Below, piece after piece: positions 43,071-53,506 of a stretch of 64,000 bases of DNA (the stretch's first letter is position 1; each line of letters opens with the position of its first letter). The notes beneath the pieces are model-generated. The model did not search any database and was not told where the DNA came from. It saw only the letters and a program-made list of their open reading frames with translations. Location of the stretch: NCBI GenBank assembly GCA_036245525.1, contig BTPG01000006.1, positions 67,388,708 through 67,452,707 of the forward strand, in the 5' to 3' direction. Both the position numbers and the translations under genes were made by a program. The DNA is from Semisulcospira habei (taxonomy: Eukaryota > Mollusca > Gastropoda > Semisulcospiridae).

Positions 43071-43470
43071 CAAGTAAAAATTAGTGTAGAAAACAAAATC
43101 TTCAGCTGTTGCTGCAAAACAGACTAGAAGAAACAGTAAAACTGTGTTTGTGTTCATGTCACTTTGAATGATGTTCCTCGTCCAGTCATGTCGATTACAG
43201 AGTTTCTGGTCTCACAGAATTTAAAACAAAATGATTCATTAAATGTGTACTTGTTTCGTTTGCTGGGCTGGCTCTAGTGCAATAGAGAAAAACTGAATCG
43301 CAAACTAGGGGTAAAAATGCCACCCCGTAAGCTCATGTCCATAATCAAACAACTTTTTCATTTTCAACAGGTTTGGTTGTGTCGCTTTTAACCACAGCAA
43401 AATGTAAAAAAAAAAACATGTATATTAACAAAACAGAAAAAGAACTATGATGCATTTATGTTGCTACAAA

Positions 43471-43543
43471 GTGTGTGCTGGACTGTGAGTTTGGACCTTA
43501 CGGCCGCTAGGCCGTAAGGTCCAAAATCACAGTCCAGCACACA
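43471..43543. repeat. Hairpin family C, copy 2
   Basis: GTGTGCTGGACTGTGAGTTT ... AATCACAGTCCAGCACAC, with TTGGACCTTACGGCC at the centre. Best-paired copy. 43084-43470 shows nothing else. Confidence 0.85.
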
Positions 43544-43885
43544 GTTCGAGGGGCAATTGATGTAGCAAACAATAAGGGGACGAGGACATTACAAAGCGTT
43601 GAAGGAGGCCATCCATGTCTGTTAAGGGTCCGGACTGTGGGTTTTCCCTGAGCTGTAAAACTCAGGATCGCGTTGGCTCAGTGGTTGTGGTAAATTGCAA
43701 GCGCATCGCATGGCCTTGAGAAAGGAAGTCAGATTGCAGCGCCGGTGGTGAGTAGCAGTTGTAGATCCACTGGCGCAGGAACCCAGGGAAGGGCCGGTTA
43801 TGTCTTGGTCGCACCTCCTCTGGAAATGGTGAGAACAGGGTATCCTTCGGCGATAAACCTTTTCCTAGAATCGGGTCATGCATCC

Positions 43886-44137
43886 TTAACCCCTTGCCCG
43901 CTGCCACTGTACGTAAAAATGAACGTACGTAAATGTACGTACTTTTTTGGTTTCTGAATGAAACCTTGGTTTATTCAACGACCAAAAGCCAACACAGTCT
44001 AAGAAACGTGGATACAAATTGGTCTCAGCAAGAGGCATAGATCCTCATGAGCCCCCGCAGTCGCGGGGGCTCATGAGGATCTATACCTCTTGCAGATGGG
44101 TGAGATTCAGATTTTTTCACGACACTGAACGGGTTAA
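43886..44137. mobile_element. Hairpin MITE family B, copy at 43.9 kb
   Basis: TTAACCCCTTGCCCGCTGCC ... CACTGAACGGGTTAA. Full-length, with hairpin core around 44062. Confidence 0.87.
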
Positions 44138-44721
44138 GGCCCAACAGTCGTTAAATCGCAAAGTTGAACACCTTTCGTGAGCGCAAAACAATACCAATAA
44201 TGCCGGATACGAAATTGTCATTTTGCGCTGGATGTGATGGCCCTGTTCGGCATGCGCTAATGCCTTCTTTTGATTCCTACTCCCCCCCTCAATCCCCCCC
44301 CCCCTCCCCCCGCTCCTTTTTAAAAAAAAACTTTTCGGTTGTTTGATGATCATAGAAGAATTGGGACACACATTTCCTCAGTGTAAATCTTCCTACGCCA
44401 CTGAGAGGCGATGCATTAAGGATTTTTAGCTTCGCGGATCGTCATGTCACAGAAAAGCTGTTGCGTGTGATACAAAGGGTCCCCAACTCGGAGAACCACC
44501 AAGTCGGTGGACAACAAGCACACAACAAACACAGACGGACAACAACCACATACCCATCGGCGTGATGGTGGACCACCAGATCGCTGGACAACAAACCCGT
44601 TCCTGTGCCATGGATATAGTGCCAATCTGGTTTTTAACTTAATCCAGTCTCCGGTGGGTTTAGTATTGATCTTGCACGCGGTTGATTTTAAATGTGTAGT
44701 TACACCATTCTAAACAGGTAC

Positions 44722-44901
44722 ATATACTGACGAGCAAAAGAAATGCGACGTTTTTTGAATCATCGGAGTGTTTCCGATGATTTCAAAAATGTCGCGACGA
44801 GGAGAAGAAAAGAAATGCGGCATTTTTGGAATCGTCGGAAACACACCACAGTGTTTTCGATGATTCCAAAAATGTCGCGATTCTTTTGCTCGTCAGTATA
44901 T
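44722..44901. mobile_element. MITE family I, copy 1 (TA-type ends)
   Basis: Ends ATATACTGACGAGCAAAAGA and TCTTTTGCTCGTCAGTATAT are reverse complements. Internal inverted blocks CATCGGAGTGTTTCCGATGA and AAATGTCGCGA repeat. A likely TA duplication suggests Tc1/mariner-like mobilisation (inference). A shorter copy lies at 46697-46768. 44138-44721 has only simple sequence. Confidence 0.78.
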
Positions 44902-44910
44902 TATTGACAA

Positions 44911-44943
<33 letters not shown>

Positions 44944-44958
44944 TATGCAAATCCGCCT

Positions 44959-45180
44959 ATAACCCTTTCACTGCCAGTGGACTGCGCAGGCTGTGTATTT
45001 TGAAATCATTAAAAAATTCAACCCTAAAAATCCTGTCAAAAAAAACAACAACAACAAACCATGGCTGCAAAGCGATTTCAAGAAGAGGCATAGATCCACA
45101 TGAGCCCCCGCAATTGCCAGGCCTCATGAGGATCTATACCTCTTGCAGTTGGGTGCTCAATTTTTCACATCAGCGGAGGA
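44959..45180. mobile_element. Hairpin MITE family B, copy at 45.0 kb
   Basis: TAACCCTTTCACTGCCAGTG left end. Hairpin AGAGGCATAGATCCACATGA ... TGAGGATCTATACCTCTTG. The right end is blurred by the neighbouring A element. Confidence 0.8.
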
Positions 45181-45217
45181 ACTACGATGTGTAAAGCAGC
45201 GGATTACATTAACCCTT

Positions 45218-45484
45218 TTAACCCCCTGGCCGCATGTTCCTGGCCGCATGTTCCTGGCCGCATGTTCCTGGTCGCATGTTCCTGGCCGCATGTTCCTGGC
45301 CGCATGTTCCAAATTTTGGAGACGTCATCTAACGACTATGTACCAGTTGCAGGAGATGGATCGACCATGATAATTCAAGAGTAGTGCCAGATTAGCTTGG
45401 CGCCTAATGGCGCCAAGCTAATCTGGCACTACTCTTGAATTATCATGGTCGATCCATCTCCTGCTGTAGGGCGTTGGGGGTTAA
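45218..45484. mobile_element. Hairpin MITE family A, copy 13 with 14-bp expansion
   Basis: TTAACCCCCTGGCCGCATG ... GCGTTGGGGGTTAA. Core perfectly paired around loop 45408. A six-copy 14-bp array occupies 45227-45310. Confidence 0.87.
45227..45310. repeat. Six tandem copies of a 14-bp unit
   Basis: TGGCCGCATGTTCC at 45227, 45241, 45255, 45269 (one C to T change), 45283 and 45297. It sits at the left subterminal position of MITE A copy 13. Confidence 0.95.
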
Positions 45485-45600
45485 AAGGGAGAAGCGTTTT
45501 CAGAGAAAAAGGACGAAAGGCTAGTTTGCCTTCCATACCTCTGAGCCACTGAAGTCTCTATTTGCAGAGTAACTCATCCTTCACTTCTGTACCCTGCGAG

Positions 45601-45890
45601 ATAATAATAATAATAATAATAATACCGTTATTATATAGGCGCTTTTTCTCAATTTTGGGGAAATCGACTCAAAGCGCCGCGCCTGAAACCCAACACACTC
45701 ACTCACTCAACAGACACGGATTTACGCCATTTAAGACAAACAGTACAAACACAGTACAAGACAAACGATGGGCCAGTCAGCTACTCAGTGAAGTTACAGA
45801 GATTTTTGATCGCTTGTATTTGAAATTTGTAAAGTGGCCTGAGACCGGTACCAAAGTGTGGGGGGTGGGGGGCCTGGGGGCGGGGGGGAC
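45601..45890 (-). mobile_element. SINE family S, copy (head lost)
   Basis: Minus-strand body from TTTGGTACCGGTCTCAGGCC through CGCGGCGCTTTGAGTCGATT to GCGCCTATATAATAACGG and (TAT)n at 45601-45625. Confidence 0.82.
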
Positions 45891-46111
45891 CCAACAGATG
45901 ATCTGTTATGATTTCCGCACGCTTTCGAAACAATCGGGAATGGGTTTGGGGTGCGTGGGCCACATAATGATACATGCAGGTTTGCATGTTGTTGTCAGTT
46001 GTTTACAGGGTGGTTGCAAGCACACTTAGGCACAAAACGGACACACGACTATTTTAATTCAAATTTCAAAATTAAAGCATGAAATATAAAGAAATTAGAA
46101 ATTCAGTTGAC

Positions 46112-46156
46112 CTCGAATCGGTCTCACATGCCAAAGGCATGTGAGACCGAATCGAG
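46112..46156. repeat. Hairpin, 21-bp arms, 3-base loop
   Basis: CTCGAATCGGTCTCACATGC.. and its complement around AAA at 46133-46135, with one mismatch. Tight loop. Family unknown. Confidence 0.85.
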
Positions 46157-46559
46157 CTAAAACTAAATTTCAATTGATCCTTGCGTCAACCACCTCTTGT
46201 ATATGTAGCAGGAAACTGGTTACATCTTTCACGTGTGATTTTTTTGCTGTTCGAATAGTAGATATGTACAATTTTTATGGATCACAAACAAACGATCTCG
46301 AGATTCCTGAAAAGGTCCTAAGAACAAACAAGGGCTCATATACGAATTTTGAAAAAGAAAATAATTCAGAAAGACTACTTTATCATGCACCGTGATAGTT
46401 CCCCGGCATAGCTTCTACATTAAAAAAACCCCCAGTATATTGCATGCAGGTGACGCCGAATGCATGTGCAGTCTGGTTGAATCATGGCAAAGATGTATAT
46501 GTATAAAAAAAAAAAAGCCACTCATGCGAAAAAGTTAGGATTGGGAAGCTCCTTCCCCG

Positions 46560-46584
46560 GGGGGGGGGGGGGGGGGGGGGGGGG
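46560..46584. repeat. Poly-G tract
   Basis: About 25 G in a row. Poly-A runs flank it. 46157-46559 holds no recognisable feature. Confidence 0.9.
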
Positions 46585-46696
46585 AAATAACCAAAATTTC
46601 TCTAGTGGTACAATAGATTTACAACGACTAAAAAAAAAAAAAGTAATGTCAATAAATATACCAAATAAAACCAGGAAGACTTTGAAAAAGTAGGCA

Positions 46697-46768
46697 TATG
46701 TACATTGACGAGCAAAAGAACACTGTAGTGTTTCCGATGATTCCATTTCTTTTGCTCGTTAGTATGTG
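46697..46768. mobile_element. MITE family I, copy 2 (internally deleted)
   Basis: ATGTACATTGACGAGCAAAA ... TTTTGCTCGTTAGTATGTGT. Same ends as 44722-44901 with most of the interior removed. Confidence 0.75.
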
Positions 46769-46940
46769 TATTGTTCACGGAATGGTGATGATGCTAGCTA
46801 TTGTCTCATTTTTCACACCCTAACACAAAGTCTACTTTAAAAAAAAAAAAAAACACGCATTTTAATATCAAGTTCCTTTGTTCTGTTCCCTAGAGTCCAG
46901 ATTTTTTTTAATTGGATGTTTATGATTAGTCTCTTTTTTG

Positions 46941-47268
46941 CAGGGGCTCATGAGGATCTATGCCTCTTGCCGGAACCACTTTCTCACCTGGCCATGTCCA
47001 TTTGATAGCTTTGACCTTAAAGTTATACAGATTTCAAACAGAAATTTTCGTCTACTGTTTAACTATTCACTACAAGAGGAAATATGAACACCATTCAACG
47101 GCAAGAGGTGTAGATCCTCATGAACCCCCGCAACTACGGGGGCTTATGAGGATCTATGCTTCTTGCCGAAACCACTTTGTGTTCAAGTCGATCTGCCATA
47201 GCTTTGGCTTTGAAGTTATACAGATTTCAAAAACACAATTGTCGGCTGCTGGCCGCGGATGGATTAAA
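46941..47268. mobile_element. Two family B elements, one truncated
   Basis: 46941-47080 keeps only the right arm (GCAGGGGCTCATGAGGATCT) and right flank. 47090-47268 has a full hairpin (GCAAGAGGTGTAGATCCTCA ... TGAGGATCTATGCTTCTTGC) and the right flank CCACTTTGTGTTCAAG ... GGATGGATTAAA. Confidence 0.78.
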
Positions 47269-47325
47269 TGCATACATCTGAGCAATGCAAATATTTCATT
47301 ATTATATAAAAACTCAACAGACTGT

Positions 47326-47460
47326 TTAATCCATTAAATCCTGAGGCTGGTATAAAAAAAAATTACTTAGTGTCTTATGCAGGGTGCTTTATATAGGAGA
47401 TAGATAAACCATTTCAGTTCAAAGGTGGTGCCAGAATAGTTTGGCGCCTCAGGCATGAAT
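47326..47460. mobile_element. Hairpin MITE family A, copy 14 (right arm lost)
   Basis: TTAATCCATTAAATCCTGAG and a left arm GGTGGTGCCAGAATAGTTTG, cut after GGCGCCTCAGGC. Confidence 0.72.
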
Positions 47461-47516
47461 GCATGCTTCTAAGCAACACACGTATTTCATTATTATAACC
47501 AAAATTAAAAGACTGT

Positions 47517-47719
47517 TTAACCCATTACATCCTGAGGCTGATTTAAAAGATACTTAGTGTCCTATGAAGACTACATTACAGATATAGGATCGACCATTTT
47601 AGTTCAAGAGTGGTGGCAGAATAGTTTGGCGCCTGAGGCGCCAAACTATTCTGGCACCACCCTTGAACTATAAGTCAAATTTATTTCAAGCAATACTGTA
47701 TCAAGATAAAAAGGGTTAA
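47517..47719. mobile_element. Hairpin MITE family A, copy 15
   Basis: TTAACCCATTACATCCTGAG ... GATAAAAAGGGTTAA. Arms AGAATAGTTTGGCGCC and GGCGCCAAACTATTCT carry a paired C/G to T/A change relative to the consensus. Confidence 0.87.
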
Positions 47720-48041
47720 ATTCGAGAGAAATTTTGCGGACACACACTCTCGATGCGATCTTATTCTTTTGTATCCACTCGTTTTGACACCTTTTTGTGT
47801 GTGACAGCGAATAAATCACATTTTCGGGTTTTCCACACTTGAGGCTCTCGCAAAAAGTCAAGTTTACCCAGAAGAGTCCTCACAGTGAACCGAAAGCGCC
47901 CCCCTTTCGATGAGATCATCCAAACTCAAGACGTCATAGTTTCCACGCAACAGCTTTACAGTCGCGCAAACAAGCTGCGTGTCAGAGGTCAAGTTGAAAT
48001 TATGTTTCTAGGCGCCCCGAGCATTCCTTTTTGTGGGTTAC

Positions 48042-48338
48042 AGGGGCGGATCTGGGGGCTTCCAGGGGTTCCGAAATCCCACCCCCACCCCCACCCCGAC
48101 CCATAATTTTTAAAAATGCTATAACAAAGTCCCTTTTTGGGGTGTTTGGAACCCGCCCCACCCCCCTCCCCCGTTGTTTAATGGTGAGAGTCTTAACACG
48201 CACGCGCCTCTTCTCTCTACCCCCCCCCCCCCACCCCACCCCCGGCCCCTGGAAGCAAGGCCTACCGTCCGGAAGGTCTTTAGTACGAGGTTGAAGGTCC
48301 CAAACAAAACCCCTCCTCGAGGTAACTGATCCGCCCCT
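48042..48338. mobile_element. hAT-like MITE, copy 2
   Basis: TIRs AGGGGCGGATC and GATCCGCCCCT (perfect, 11 bp) flanked by GGGTTAC at 48035-48041 and 48339-48345. Interior C-rich, with AACAAAGTCCCTTTTTGGGG shared with 4309-4844. Duplication length (7, possibly 8 with a mismatch) and CAGGGGCGG-type ends suggest hAT. Confidence 0.75.
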
Positions 48339-48467
48339 GGGTTACGTAAGTCCCCAGCCCTTTTTTCTCTTCTTTTCATGTTTCCTACTTTTTGTTTCCT
48401 GTTTGCTTCAATGTTGTTGGGTATTTTGTTTGTTTGTTGTTGTTGCTATGCTTTTGTTTTTTTCTTT

Positions 48468-49653
48468 TTTAAGTCCCTTCTATTTATAGAAGGGGCTTTT
48501 TAGGACGGGTCGCGGTGGGGCGAATTTAATAGCATATCCATGATGTCAAAGACGGGCAGGCTAAACCTCTAACAAATGAAGTAACAAGATAAAAATTACG
48601 TCATGTCTAGTTCCGTTAACCTCGCTGGTGAACGTACATTTGGCGCGAAGCGCCATATGTGCGCATGTATGTTCGTATGTATGTATGTATGTGTGTGAGT
48701 ATGTATGTAAACAAGAGAATCTCCGATATTTCAGTACACACAAGCTTGAAACTTGGCGAAATACTTTCTTAAGTGGGTGGCTAAGAGAGCCTGCGAGCAC
48801 ATTGTAATTGAATGTCTCATTAAAGACATTAACAACCGTTTATAGGAAGTCGGTTGACCCAGAGTGGGGTCCTTAATTTTTGTCAAATTTACTTGAACTT
48901 TTGCATTGCATATAGCTAGTTTGGAGAAAGACATTGGATGAGTTCGTTAGCCAGCTTTGTATCCTTTCAACTTCTTTAGTAAAAATTAATTCTTTTCAGA
49001 AAATAATTAAAACACTAAAAAACCTTCACTTCTAGAGAAAGTCAGACAGTGCCGTTGACGTAAGAGAAGCAACTCCGTCACCATGCATACACTAAATATG
49101 ACGTAATTCTCTCTCCCTCTCTCTCGCTCTTCTCACACATCTCCAAGAGGCATAGGATCCACATATGTCCGGAGTGCGCATGAACATCTATGCCTCTTGA
49201 GGATGTTTGCAGAGTGCGCATGCACTCACGCACACGTACACGCACACGCATACACACACATCGACGCGCTTTCAGAAGAGCATGCAGGTGTACTTAGTAT
49301 AGCATGTAGCATGTAGCATGTAGCAAAGTCAACCTGATTTACACAAATTATAGCAAGACTGAAATTGTGAATTCTAGTTGTGTCACCATTTTCCCCAAGT
49401 CTTGAAGCGAAAGCGAATCTCATATCACGTTAAATATAAAATTACGTAAAAACAAAAATATACGTCATGACAAATGACGTTTGACAAACCAATGACGCCT
49501 ATGCACTGCGCGCGCGCCTCTTATAGAGTGCACTATGACGCATGGGTATATCTGCGAGGCTTTTTTGCAAAAGGAGATATTTGAACATGAGAATCAAGTC
49601 AAAGACAATAGGTAGAGACCCTTGACAGCGTTATGGTTCATCCCATCTTGTTT
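48468..49653. mobile_element. Family R element, copy 4
   Basis: Full-length: TTTAAGTCCCTTCTATTTAT ... GTTATGGTTCATCCCATCTT. It carries a family B-like hairpin at about 49143-49200, the same relative position as in copy 2. Confidence 0.78.
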
Positions 49654-49789
49654 TAAATTTGTTTCTTTTTATCCTTCTCAAAGTTTGTTTTAATTTTAAC
49701 TTCCTCTGTTCGCTGTTTCTGGTTTTTGTGCGATCCAATTGACAAAAGACACCAGAAAAATAAACAAAATCTCCAATAATCAGAGTTAG

Positions 49790-50045
49790 CAATGCTCGTA
49801 CAACTTTGGTATCAATTTCAGGCCACATTATGATTTCAAATACAATCAATCACAATTTCCGAAACCTCAGTAGCTGAGCTGACCCTTCGCACCACGTGAA
49901 TGTCCTGTGTTTGTCTAGCACTGTGTTTGTCTTCAGAGTGTATGCGCGTGTTTCACATGAGCGTGTGTGTTGGGTTCAGTTCGCGGCGCGCTTTGCGCTT
50001 TGAGAACTGGGTAAAGCACCTGTATAATGACCAGATTCTTCTTCT
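49790..50045 (+). mobile_element. SINE family S, diverged copy
   Basis: Contains TTTGGTATCAATTTCAGGCC, CGCGGCGCGCTTTGCGCTTT and AAAGCACCTGTATAATGACC; more diverged than other copies. Confidence 0.65.
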
Positions 50046-50053
50046 TCTTATCC

Positions 50054-50257
50054 TTAACCATTTTAGCTCACGGGTGCTTTTCACAAATTTTGGAAGTGTT
50101 ACTGAACGACATTGCACGAGACGGATTGATCATGATAATTCAAGGGTAGTGCCAGATGAGCTTGGCGCCTGAAGGCGCCAAGCTCATCTGGCACTACCCT
50201 TGAATTATCATGATCAATCCATCTCCTGCTGCAGGATCCTGGGGCTATATGGGTTAA
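50054..50257. mobile_element. Hairpin MITE family A, copy 16
   Basis: TTAACCATTTTAGCTCACGG ... GGGGCTATATGGGTTAA. Perfectly paired core with the ATGAGC/GCTCAT variant. Confidence 0.87.
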
Positions 50258-50473
50258 TCTGAACAAGAGTCTGATAACTGATATTTGTAATGCGCAACGC
50301 CAAAAGAACTTTTTCTTGAAAGTTAACGTGGGTCTTTTCGCTAACCTTTGTAAATTAAGCATCATCCTCGTCGGACAGAGCAACTTGAAAATTAGAGAGA
50401 TTATTTATGCAGATGTATCACGTCCGTGTGTCAATTTGAGGGTGCTTGCGTAGGTGCTTGCGTACGTTTGACA

Positions 50474-50700
50474 TTAACCCTTTCACTGCCGTGAAAAAAA
50501 GTGAACACGATCCAACTGCAAGAGACAAAGGCCCTCATGAGACCCCGGCTTATCAAGTGACGATCTATGCCTATTGCTGAGACCAATTTGCATCCACGTT
50601 TCTTGGACGGTGTTGGCTTTTCTTGTCCGTTGAATGAGCCAAGATTTCAGAAACAAAAAAATTACGTGCAGCGTACGTACAGTGGCAGGGAAGGGGTTAG
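50474..50700. mobile_element. Hairpin MITE family B, copy at 50.5 kb
   Basis: TTAACCCTTTCACTGCCGTG ... AGTGGCAGGGAAGGGGTTAG; terminal CACTGCC / GGCAGGG inverted ends are clear here. The hairpin is decayed. Confidence 0.82.
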
Positions 50701-50875
50701 CAAAGTAGACCCAAGTACTGTAAAATAAATAAAATATGACCTACTAGTAAGTATAGCAACATTTCAAGGCTACGGTTTAGAGTCAAGCCCACAAACAGTG
50801 CAAGTGATGATCATCTCCGATTCAGTATCTCATTAGCGCGACGGGCAGACAGACGTCAAGAAAAAAAATATCCCC

Positions 50876-51130
50876 TTGCCCCCCCCCCCCCCAACTACCT
50901 CTCCCCCTCTCCACACATAGAAACACACCGGCCCGCTTCCTCCTCCCCCTCCCCCCCCCTCCTCCCCTTGGTCCACCCCACCATCAGACAATTATGATTG
51001 TCACCTATCGGGATACCTGTCTTCCTCACTCGGTCAAATCTCTGAAGTTGCTTATCGAAGTGATTTGGAATCTTTCAGTTATTTGTGTGCTGGCCTGTAG
51101 GAGCCGTAAGGTCCAAACTTATAGACCAGC
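50876..51130. repeat. C-rich simple sequence and half a family C hairpin
   Basis: Poly-C at 50880-50893 and about 50940-50970. A shortened family C unit GTGTGCTGGCCTGTAGGAGC ... AAGGTCCAAACTTATAGACC at 51084-51130. Confidence 0.65.
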
Positions 51131-51352
51131 CCCCTCGCCCCCCCCCCCCCCTATTGTAGATTAGCTTGCAGCCTTAGTCTGCCCACACTTCCCTCATTGA
51201 CTCGCTTCAGTGTGCCTTTCAAATCATCCCACTACAATCTGAAGTCGTTACAATATCTCCCGATCTCTCCGCCAGGCGGCGCGACCCAATATGTTGACAG
51301 ATCCCCGCCGTTCTTGTGTGTGCGCACCCCGGTTGGACCGCTCTATCTTCAC

Positions 51353-51435
51353 TCATAATTACACGGGTACCTTTGATTAATTAACAATTACCCAGCCGAC
51401 TTCCCACGGGCCGTCTTTGAAGTCCCAGTGGGCGG
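51353..51435. promoter_or_regulatory. Candidate cis-regulatory cluster upstream of the eh1 gene
   Basis: Within a repeat-poor stretch: ATAATTAC (51355), CTTTGAT (TCF/LEF-like, 51371), GATTAATTAACAATTACC (overlapping homeodomain cores, 51375) and GGGCGG (GC box, 51430). About 1.4 kb upstream of the start codon. Function inferred from motif density only. Confidence 0.35.
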
Positions 51436-51919
51436 AGCTTAACCGCATGCGGAGCCAGTCAGAGGCGAAGTATGGTAATCAGCACTGACGTGCTTTATGG
51501 CGTACCAGTTTATCTGGCGCAAACATTGTACTTGGAGCAAGACTGAAACCCTGATGGCTCCCTACAACCAGGGAACGGTGTATCCCGTTCCGTGTTCGCC
51601 AACCGAGAAAAAGAGAGTTAAACTTTGTCAGCGAGAATCATAGACACTCAAGAGTTCCTCCGATGGTATAGAGAGTTGGTCCTGACAAGGACAAAGACAT
51701 AGGCCTACATAAGCCCATGCAAAAGAGTGTTGGAGCAAGGTGCTGTATTCCGGCCAACAAGTTCCAATCCAGATGTTTATGAGCCTTAGCGACTCCGAAG
51801 AAGGGACTTTCTCTAGCAGAAGGTTAATTCAGCCTGCATAGAGTCAACTCGCATCGGTTTTTGGCACAGTTACCTTCGAGCTCCATCCTGCTGACGCATA
51901 GAGTTGACTCCACTCTCCA

Positions 51920-52175
51920 GCAAGAGGCACTGCAAAAGTTCCTTTGAGTCCCTGCGACTTCAGAGGCCCACGAAGATCTATGCATCTTGCAGAAATTACA
52001 CATCGCAGTTGAACTTGCTCTTATATTAGTGCTGGGTGTTTGGACTCATTCCAGCAAGAGGCATAAATCGTCCTCATGAGCCCCTGCGGCTGCAGGTGCG
52101 CATGAAGATCTATGCCTCTTTGCAGATAATAAAGTACCTGTGCTCATGAGGATCTGTGCCTCTTGCAGAGAGATG
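51920..52175. mobile_element. Cluster of family B hairpins
   Basis: A decayed copy at 51920-51993 (CAGCAAGAGGCACTGCAAAA ... AAGATCTATGCATCTTGCAG), a better copy at 52051-52128 (GAGGCATAAATCGTCCTCAT ... ATGAAGATCTATGCCTCT) and a right-arm fragment at 52141-52172. 51131-51919 is otherwise repeat-poor. Confidence 0.75.
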
Positions 52176-52212
52176 GTTGTCGCAGTTGGAACTGTTCTTG
52201 GATTAAGACTAA

Positions 52213-52321
52213 CCCAATGGGCAAAAGGCCAGCGGACCGACGTCGGCCGCCATTGGCCCGCGCACGACCGTGCGCGGGCCAATGGCGGCCGACGTCGGCC
52301 CGATGGCTTTTGCTCATTGGG
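52213..52321. mobile_element. GC-rich palindrome family F, copy 1
   Basis: CCCAATGGGCAAAAGGCC ... GGCTTTTGCTCATTGGG with inner GACGTCGGCCGCCATTGGCC paired around GACCG. Arms of about 50 bp. No coding content. Upstream of the eh1 exon. Confidence 0.85.
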
Positions 52322-52417
52322 AAGGGACAGGGTGGATCCGGCGCCGAGACTAGAGTGACGGAGGGTAGAACATTGTGGGTGGGGCTCAGGTGACAAGAGT
52401 TGTCAGGTAGATCAGAT

Positions 52418-52423
52418 TATAAA
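52418..52423 (+). promoter_or_regulatory. TATA-like box, possible promoter of the eh1 gene
   Basis: TATAAA, 437 bp before the start codon, just downstream of the palindrome at 52213. Speculative; no initiator was verified. Confidence 0.3.
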
Positions 52424-52854
52424 CCCAGGATTACGCGGCATCTCAGGAGAACTGGCTTCTACTTTCGCTGTGCCACGTGCGGCCGTGCTAGTCTGCGACT
52501 CTAGATAGCAGTCAGTGATAGGGCTAATTGAGCAGCAGTATGAACTAATAGATTCTCAGAGATAAAAGTGATCATTTATGTGTGCGATAAAACATGACAA
52601 TTCTAAATTAGAAACAAGCTGAATCGAACAGTATATTTTTTGATAGACGTCAATGCAGTGGTTTTGAGGCACTGAAGGCGGAATGGTGAATGAAGAATTC
52701 GTGAGGTTTTTGGGAACGCTCAATTAGAAATTATAAAGCATCGACTGTCAAGCATGTAATGACTACCGTAACAAATACAATCTGTTCTAGCAGGGACTGG
52801 GATTTCTTACTTTTAAAGAAACATATCTTCTAGTCAGGCCATTAAAACAGCGCC

Positions 52855-53473
52855 ATGGATCTTAGTGTGCCGAAAACAGACACCAGCGACATTCCAGAGG
52901 GCAAACGGTTCAAATACTCAATAGACAGTATATTGCATCCCGCGGGGAAAACAGCCACCAACATGTCCGCTATGTCTGGTTACCCGTGGAGACTGTACCA
53001 CCCTCAGGCTCCCTTTCAGTTCGACCGATTTCAGAACAGTCAGTTTTTCCTCCACCACCACCAGCAACAACAGCATCATCTCCATCAGAGACTACAGTCA
53101 CACGGAGATGAACTCCAAAGAATGCGAGAAAGCTTGCAAAGACTGCAGCATCAGGGAGAAATCAATAGACTTCAGTTTATCAACGAGTCGACGCGCATGT
53201 CCTTCGAAGACAATTCTAACCACAGTACTGTCTCTCCCAGGACAACACCGCCAGACATCACATCGGACACAGTTCCAGACAGACTTTCGGCAAACGATAA
53301 TGCCGCTCCAGACAGATCGTTGTGTCGGTCTGCCAGTCCCGTGGGTCCGGACGAAGAAAAACCTGAGTGCCCGACCCAAGGGTCTGAGCGGTGCGAAGCT
53401 GTGATCTCCGCCGCAGCAAGCCCGGAGCAACGCTCGCAAGATGTTGATGTGACGGCTTCAGAGACAGAGTCAG
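52855..53473 (+). CDS. First coding exon of an eh1-motif transcription factor (family uncertain, homeobox-like)
   Basis: The start is in a strong context (GCGCCATGG). The exon runs 206 codons plus one base to a consensus donor GGTATGTG at 53474, so it ends in phase 1. Residues 18-28 are RFKYSIDSILH, an engrailed-homology-1 motif (aromatic-SIDSIL) that binds Groucho/TLE corepressors. It is common near the N-terminus of homeodomain (goosecoid, aristaless-related, NK) and some forkhead proteins. Residues about 67-80 are His/Gln-rich (FLHHHQQQQHHLHQ), followed by a Leu/Gln-rich stretch. The C-terminal part is Ser/Pro/Glu-rich and disordered-looking. No DNA-binding domain is in this exon or in the remaining 10 kb, so the intron must be long. 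It would act as a nuclear repressor. The exon is a real coding candidate because composition, start context and donor agree; family placement is open. Confidence 0.75.
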
Positions 53474-53506
53474 GTATGTGTTGTAAACTAGTTCAGGCCT
53501 GATATT

